Shown piece after piece: positions 61,071-64,000 of a stretch of DNA of 64,000 nt (positions are counted from its first letter, which is position 1; every line of letters starts with the position of its first letter). A program made the position numbers and the translations under genes. The notes below the pieces were generated by a model that searched no databases, was not told the DNA's origin, and worked only from the letters and a program-made list of their open reading frames with translations. Source of the stretch: Parasedimentitalea psychrophila (GTDB lineage: Bacteria; Pseudomonadota; Alphaproteobacteria; Rhodobacterales; Rhodobacteraceae); NCBI RefSeq assembly GCF_030285785.1, contig NZ_CP127247.1, forward strand, positions 310,001-374,000, given 5' to 3'.

Positions 61071-61741
61071 TTACGCAGCCATTTTCAGTTTCATGGCGGG
61101 TGTGATGCCGCCGACGCCCAAACCCTCGCGGTTAAAATCGTCCAGCACATTCAAGAGCCGGAACGCCCGACCATCCCCGAGGCGATCCGCCATAAAATCC
61201 ATCGACCACGTCATGTTCGGCGCTTCTGGCATGGCCAGCGCATCAGCTTTGTCCCGCTTTAGCCGTTTCCGAGGTTTGATCCGCAAGTTCAGCTCCAGTT
61301 CGCAGTAGATCCGGTAAACCCTTTTGTGGTTCCAGAGATGCCCCTTCACGTTCCGCTGATGCAAAAAACATAACCCAAACCCCCAAGTCTTTCGGGCCTC
61401 GGTCAGCCCAACCAGCAGATCGGAAATCTGCTCATTCTTGTCGCTCAGCAGGGGACTATAACGATAACAAGTCTCGCTGACACCGAAGGCTCGGCGCGCC
61501 ACCGCATTCTCGGCCATATCCCGGCGATGACCCTGTCGGAGAATGCCGACATTCGCCTGTCGGGCAGTGGATGGCCCACCTACTTTTTTCCAAGAGCTTC
61601 CTTCAATAGATCTGCATGCATGCTCAAGTCCGCATACATTCGCTTTAGACGTCGGTTTTCATCTTCCATGGCCTTCATCTGGCTGATCATGGACGCGTCC
61701 ATGCCGCCAAACTTCGCTCGCCACTTGTAAAACGATGCATT
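61071..61741 (-). pseudogene. IS3-family (IS407-like) transposase relic, orfA and orfB pieces
   Basis: Leftward translation gives the end of orfA ([39 protein letters not shown]) at 61740-61590. OrfB pieces follow: [102 protein letters not shown] and NREGLG. The reading then jumps to [13 protein letters not shown] and a stop, so about 100 codons holding the rest of the DDE domain are deleted. A hairpin element interrupts orfA right before the NASFYKW codons. Confidence 0.85.
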
Positions 61742-61744
61742 GCT

Positions 61745-61784
61745 CCCTCTCGAACATTGCTACGCAATATCCTGCCGGGTGACA
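61745..61784 (+). repeat. Hairpin element copy 8
   Basis: Stem ATTGC (61756-61760) pairs with GCAAT (61764-61768) around TAC. Flanks are CCCTCTCGAAC and ATCCTGCCGGGTGACAG. It is inserted in the IS3 orfA relic, splitting the MS and NASFYKW codons of the opposite strand. Confidence 0.85.
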
Positions 61785-61850
61785 GATAGCTCATTCGTTC
61801 GCCCATTGCCGTCGGACCAATGGCGGCCAAAAGGCTCACTATCCCCCATC

Positions 61851-61888
61851 TATTCCCGGCAGGGGGTGCAGGCACCACCGAGAGGCCC
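61851..61888 (-). repeat. Hairpin element copy 9 (reverse orientation)
   Basis: GGGGGTGC (61862-61869) pairs with GCACCACC (61872-61879) with one mismatch, loop AG. In reverse the flanks are GGGCCTCTC and TGCCGGGAATA. Removing it joins AAGCATGACA to GATGGGGGATAG of a transposase orfA end. Confidence 0.82.
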
Positions 61889-62000
61889 TGTCATGCTTTT
61901 TGTTGAGCAGGCAGTTTTCCAATGTGAGGTCCGCAACGCATTCCCTCAGTGCCATCGCCTCGGATCGCAGGTCTTTTACCTCAGGCGAACAATCGTCGGG
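61889..62000 (-). pseudogene. Transposase orfA-like fragment
   Basis: Leftward translation gives EVKDLRSEAMALRECVADLTLENCLLNKK, the coiled-coil end of an IS3-type orfA (usual form ...LTLENRLLKKSM). It ends in a stop only when the adjacent hairpin element is removed. It is from a different IS3 subgroup than the relic to its left. Confidence 0.6.
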
Positions 62001-62059
62001 TAAACGCCCCACTGCCGCCTTTCCTGATCCGCCAAACTTCGTTGTTCGTAACAGTTACG

Positions 62060-62480
62060 ATGACTCAGAAATCCTCCGTTGTTCAAATCCTCAATTCGGT
62101 TCAACAGGTGCTGACGTCAGGCAACCTGGACCAAGGTCAAGCAAAGTGTGTTCTTGACCGCCAAAGCCACCGCAATGGTGTGCTGGCTATTTGTCGGGTC
62201 TTGGACATTTGCCTCGATCTTCTCGTATCTGGGCGGCCACAGGGTGATCGAAGTCTGGGTGGTCGGGATGGACCTGCAGGTTTCATTCCTGACCCCACCT
62301 ATGGCAATGTCAGCCTATTACCTGAAAGAGGTGTTGAAAAAGCAGATCGAACTGATGGAGATTTTTCGTGGTATTATTCCCTATCTGGGAACTGTGATCT
62401 TCTGCATGTTCTTGATGTACCAGTTCCCGGGGATTACACTGTGGCAGCCTGATTATCTGTTTGGAAAGTGGATACCATAG
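62060..62480 (+). pseudogene. TRAP transporter large permease (DctM-type) remnant
   Basis: The forward frame encodes VFLTAKATAMVCWLFVGSWTFASIFSYLGGHRVIE, then jumps to DLQVSFLTPPMAMSAYYLK and ends with EIFRGIIPYLGTVIFCMFLMYQFPGITLWQPDYLFG. These are C-terminal helices of a TRAP large permease. About 60 residues between the two parts are missing, as is the whole N-terminal half, so it cannot work. Upstream (about 62060-62150) VVQILNSVQQVLTSGNLDQGQAK in another frame may belong to the same gene. Its stop (TAG at 62478-62480) overlaps the amidase GTG, so an intact TRAP-amidase operon once existed. Confidence 0.75.
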
Positions 62481-63835
62481 TGAAACGAGATCTTTACCTG
62501 CTTCCGGCCAACCAAGCCGTCGACGGAATCTGCACCGGCCAGTTTTCATCCGAAGAGCTCACCGAGGCCTGTCTGGCGCGTATCGAAGAAACGGACAAGG
62601 CGATCCGCGCTTGGGCTTTTGTCGATCCCTGTGCGGCGCTGGCGCAAGCGCGCGAGATGGATTTGATCCGCAAGGCCGGCCGCGCCACTGGCCCATTGCA
62701 CGGCGTCCCGGTTGGCCTTAAGGATATCATTGATACAGTGGATATGCCCACCCAACGCGGCTCTGAGATCTTTTCCGGGCGTCGCGCAAACGCCGACGCC
62801 TGTATCGTCGAGCGTCTGCGCGAGGCAGGTGCAGTGATCCTGGGCAAAACCAAGACAACCGAGTTTGCCTTTGTGCATCCCACCGACACCAGCAACCCAC
62901 ATGACCCCTCCCGTTCCCCTGGAGGATCCTCTAGCGGATCAGCTGCCGCAGTGGCCGCGCATCAGGTGCCGCTGGCGATCGGCACCCAAACCAACGGATC
63001 GATGATCCGGCCGGCCTCGTTCTGCGGTGTCTATGGGTTCAAACCCACCCGAGGGGTGGTTTCGCGACGCGGCGTGCTGCAAACCTCGGTTTCGCTGGAT
63101 CATATTGGCGGATTTGCCCGAACGCTAGAAGATGTGGCGCTGCTATGCGATGTGATTGGCAGCTACGATCCATCTGATCCGAACAGTTTTGCCCGGCCCC
63201 GGCCACAGATGCTGCAGGGGGCGCAGGCTGAGGTGCCGGTGGAACCCGACATTGCCTGGTTTGACCTGCCGTTCAACAGCCGCCTGGACGATGACGCGCG
63301 GGAAGGCCTGGAGGCGGTTATCAGCGGCCTGGGCGGGCGCGTAGAACGCTTTGATGCCGCGCCGCAAATGGCGGATCTGGTCGCGGTGCAGGCAACCATC
63401 CACGAGTACGAGATCAATCTACACCAAGGCCACGTCTTTAGCGCCCACTGGGATCAGCTCAGCCAGACTTTGCAGGTGGCAATCGAACGCGCCAGACAGA
63501 TCAGTTCTGCGCAATACGAGGATGCGCTGGCAGTGAAACTCTCATGCGAGGCTTTTTTTGCCAAACACTTCATGGATTTCGATGCGATCCTGGCTCCCAG
63601 CGCGACCGGTGAGGCGCCGCTGCTGGCGGCCAATACAACCGGCGATCCGGTGTTTTGCACCTTCTGGACCCTGGCTGGCCTGCCGTCGCTCAATCTGCCG
63701 CTTCTGGTCGGCAACAACGGCCTGCCGGTTGGCGTGCAACTGATTGGCGCCGCTGAAGAAGACGACCGGTTATTGCGCACTGCCGCCTGGATGCAGGCTG
63801 TCCTGGCGGCTGGCGCCGAAACAACGGAGACCTAA
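62480..63835 (+). CDS. Amidase signature family protein
   Basis: This amidase of 451 residues has the Ser-cisSer-Lys arrangement: K81 in GVPVGLKDIIDT, the serines of SPGGSSSGSAAAVAA (148-160) and nucleophile S174 in GTQTNGSMIRPASFCGVYGFKPTRG. The usual GGSI before the nucleophile is NGSM. The GTG at 62480 overlaps the stop of the TRAP remnant (TAGTG) and has GGAAAG upstream; a GTG at 62468 is an alternative. Substrate is unknown; linkage to a TRAP transporter suggests an imported carboxylic or aromatic amide. Confidence 0.88.
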   Translation: MKRDLYLLPANQAVDGICTGQFSSEELTEACLARIEETDKAIRAWAFVDPCAALAQAREMDLIRKAGRATGPLHGVPVGLKDIIDTVDMPTQRGSEIFSGRRANADACIVERLREAGAVILGKTKTTEFAFVHPTDTSNPHDPSRSPGGSSSGSAAAVAAHQVPLAIGTQTNGSMIRPASFCGVYGFKPTRGVVSRRGVLQTSVSLDHIGGFARTLEDVALLCDVIGSYDPSDPNSFARPRPQMLQGAQAEVPVEPDIAWFDLPFNSRLDDDAREGLEAVISGLGGRVERFDAAPQMADLVAVQATIHEYEINLHQGHVFSAHWDQLSQTLQVAIERARQISSAQYEDALAVKLSCEAFFAKHFMDFDAILAPSATGEAPLLAANTTGDPVFCTFWTLAGLPSLNLPLLVGNNGLPVGVQLIGAAEEDDRLLRTAAWMQAVLAAGAETTET

Positions 63836-63859
63836 CATGCCCGTACTGTCAACATCATC

Positions 63860-63961
63860 ATGGGCAGTATTGGCACCGGCCTGATGGTCGTCTTTATTGT
63901 CGGTCTGGCGCAGAGAATTTCTACCGGGTTTGCGGGGGTCTGGGGGTCTGGGGCGGCCTGA
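63860..63961 (+). CDS. Short membrane reading frame after the amidase, uncertain
   Basis: A 33-codon frame, MGSIGTGLMVVFIVGLAQRISTGFAG..., encodes one hydrophobic helix. The upstream ATG at 63837 is in another frame. It may be a remnant of a small membrane protein gene or chance. No ribosome-binding site is clear. Confidence 0.25.
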   Translation: MGSIGTGLMVVFIVGLAQRISTGFAGVWGSGAA

Positions 63962-64000
63962 TCTCTGAGAGACGGGTTGTGAAGTGTTGGGCATGATTGC

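Noticed and set aside
1-64000. tRNA, rRNA and riboswitch genes
   Set aside because: I looked for these by eye and saw none that I could support; a covariance search would be needed to exclude small RNAs.

Overview
The window looks like a chromosome segment of a marine-type alphaproteobacterium, most likely a Rhodobacteraceae/Roseobacter-group member. The grounds are the high GC, dense operons with ATGA overlaps, many periplasmic-binding-protein ABC systems, Gfo/Idh/MocA dehydrogenases, an inositol (iol) cluster, a TRAP-transporter remnant and the types of insertion-sequence relics. This is inferred from gene content and remembered family features; no search was run.

Layout. (1) 1-4080 (+): a galactoside/galactonate operon (dgoK, cut by the window edge; dgoA; an SMP-30 lactonase; a GH42 beta-galactosidase). 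(2) 4111-20474 (-): a complete but non-standard complex I cluster, transcribed nuoH-nuoI-CBS protein-nuoJ-nuoK-antiporter-like subunit A-85-aa membrane protein-antiporter-like subunit B-nuoM-nuoN-nuoA-B-C-D-E-F-G. It encodes four antiporter-like subunits. Its NuoG carries the N7 cysteine motif plus one more ferredoxin-type cysteine quartet. A CPA1-type cation/proton antiporter gene is divergent from it (21027-22232). (3) 22319-42215: two interleaved sugar/cyclitol systems. System 1 is a ribose-type ABC transporter, a TIM-barrel isomerase, a Gfo/Idh/MocA dehydrogenase and a LacI regulator with three phased operator-like sites. System 2 is iolD-phyH-iolC-iolB-class II aldolase, divergent from dehydrogenase-iolE-dehydrogenase, then a second LacI regulator and a frcBCA-like ABC transporter. 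One identical 21-bp palindromic site stands in front of both halves of system 2. (4) 42362-48657: an AhpD-like protein, a LysR regulator, a serralysin-like RTX metalloprotease, a small lipoprotein, a cold-shock protein and a secreted nuclease-like protein. (5) 48658-50720: an insertion-sequence graveyard, an IS5-family relic split by an IS110-family relic. The relics are riddled with 34-41-bp hairpin elements that have conserved flanks and covarying stems. (6) 50721-60648: a racemase / M20 deacylase / acetylpolyamine-amidohydrolase-like / BKACE / class III aminotransferase operon with a divergent LysR regulator, then a polar amino-acid ABC transporter. (7) 60649-64000: IS3 relics (with two more hairpin elements), a decayed TRAP large permease and an amidase.

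How it works together. Regions 1 and 3 take up and oxidise galactosides, cyclitols and related sugars. Region 2 oxidises the resulting NADH with, by inference, altered proton stoichiometry. Region 6 probably imports and degrades an N-acylated amino acid or polyamine-like compound. The most novel-looking signal is the family of short hairpin insertions in the IS relics. The complex I variant is the next most interesting.
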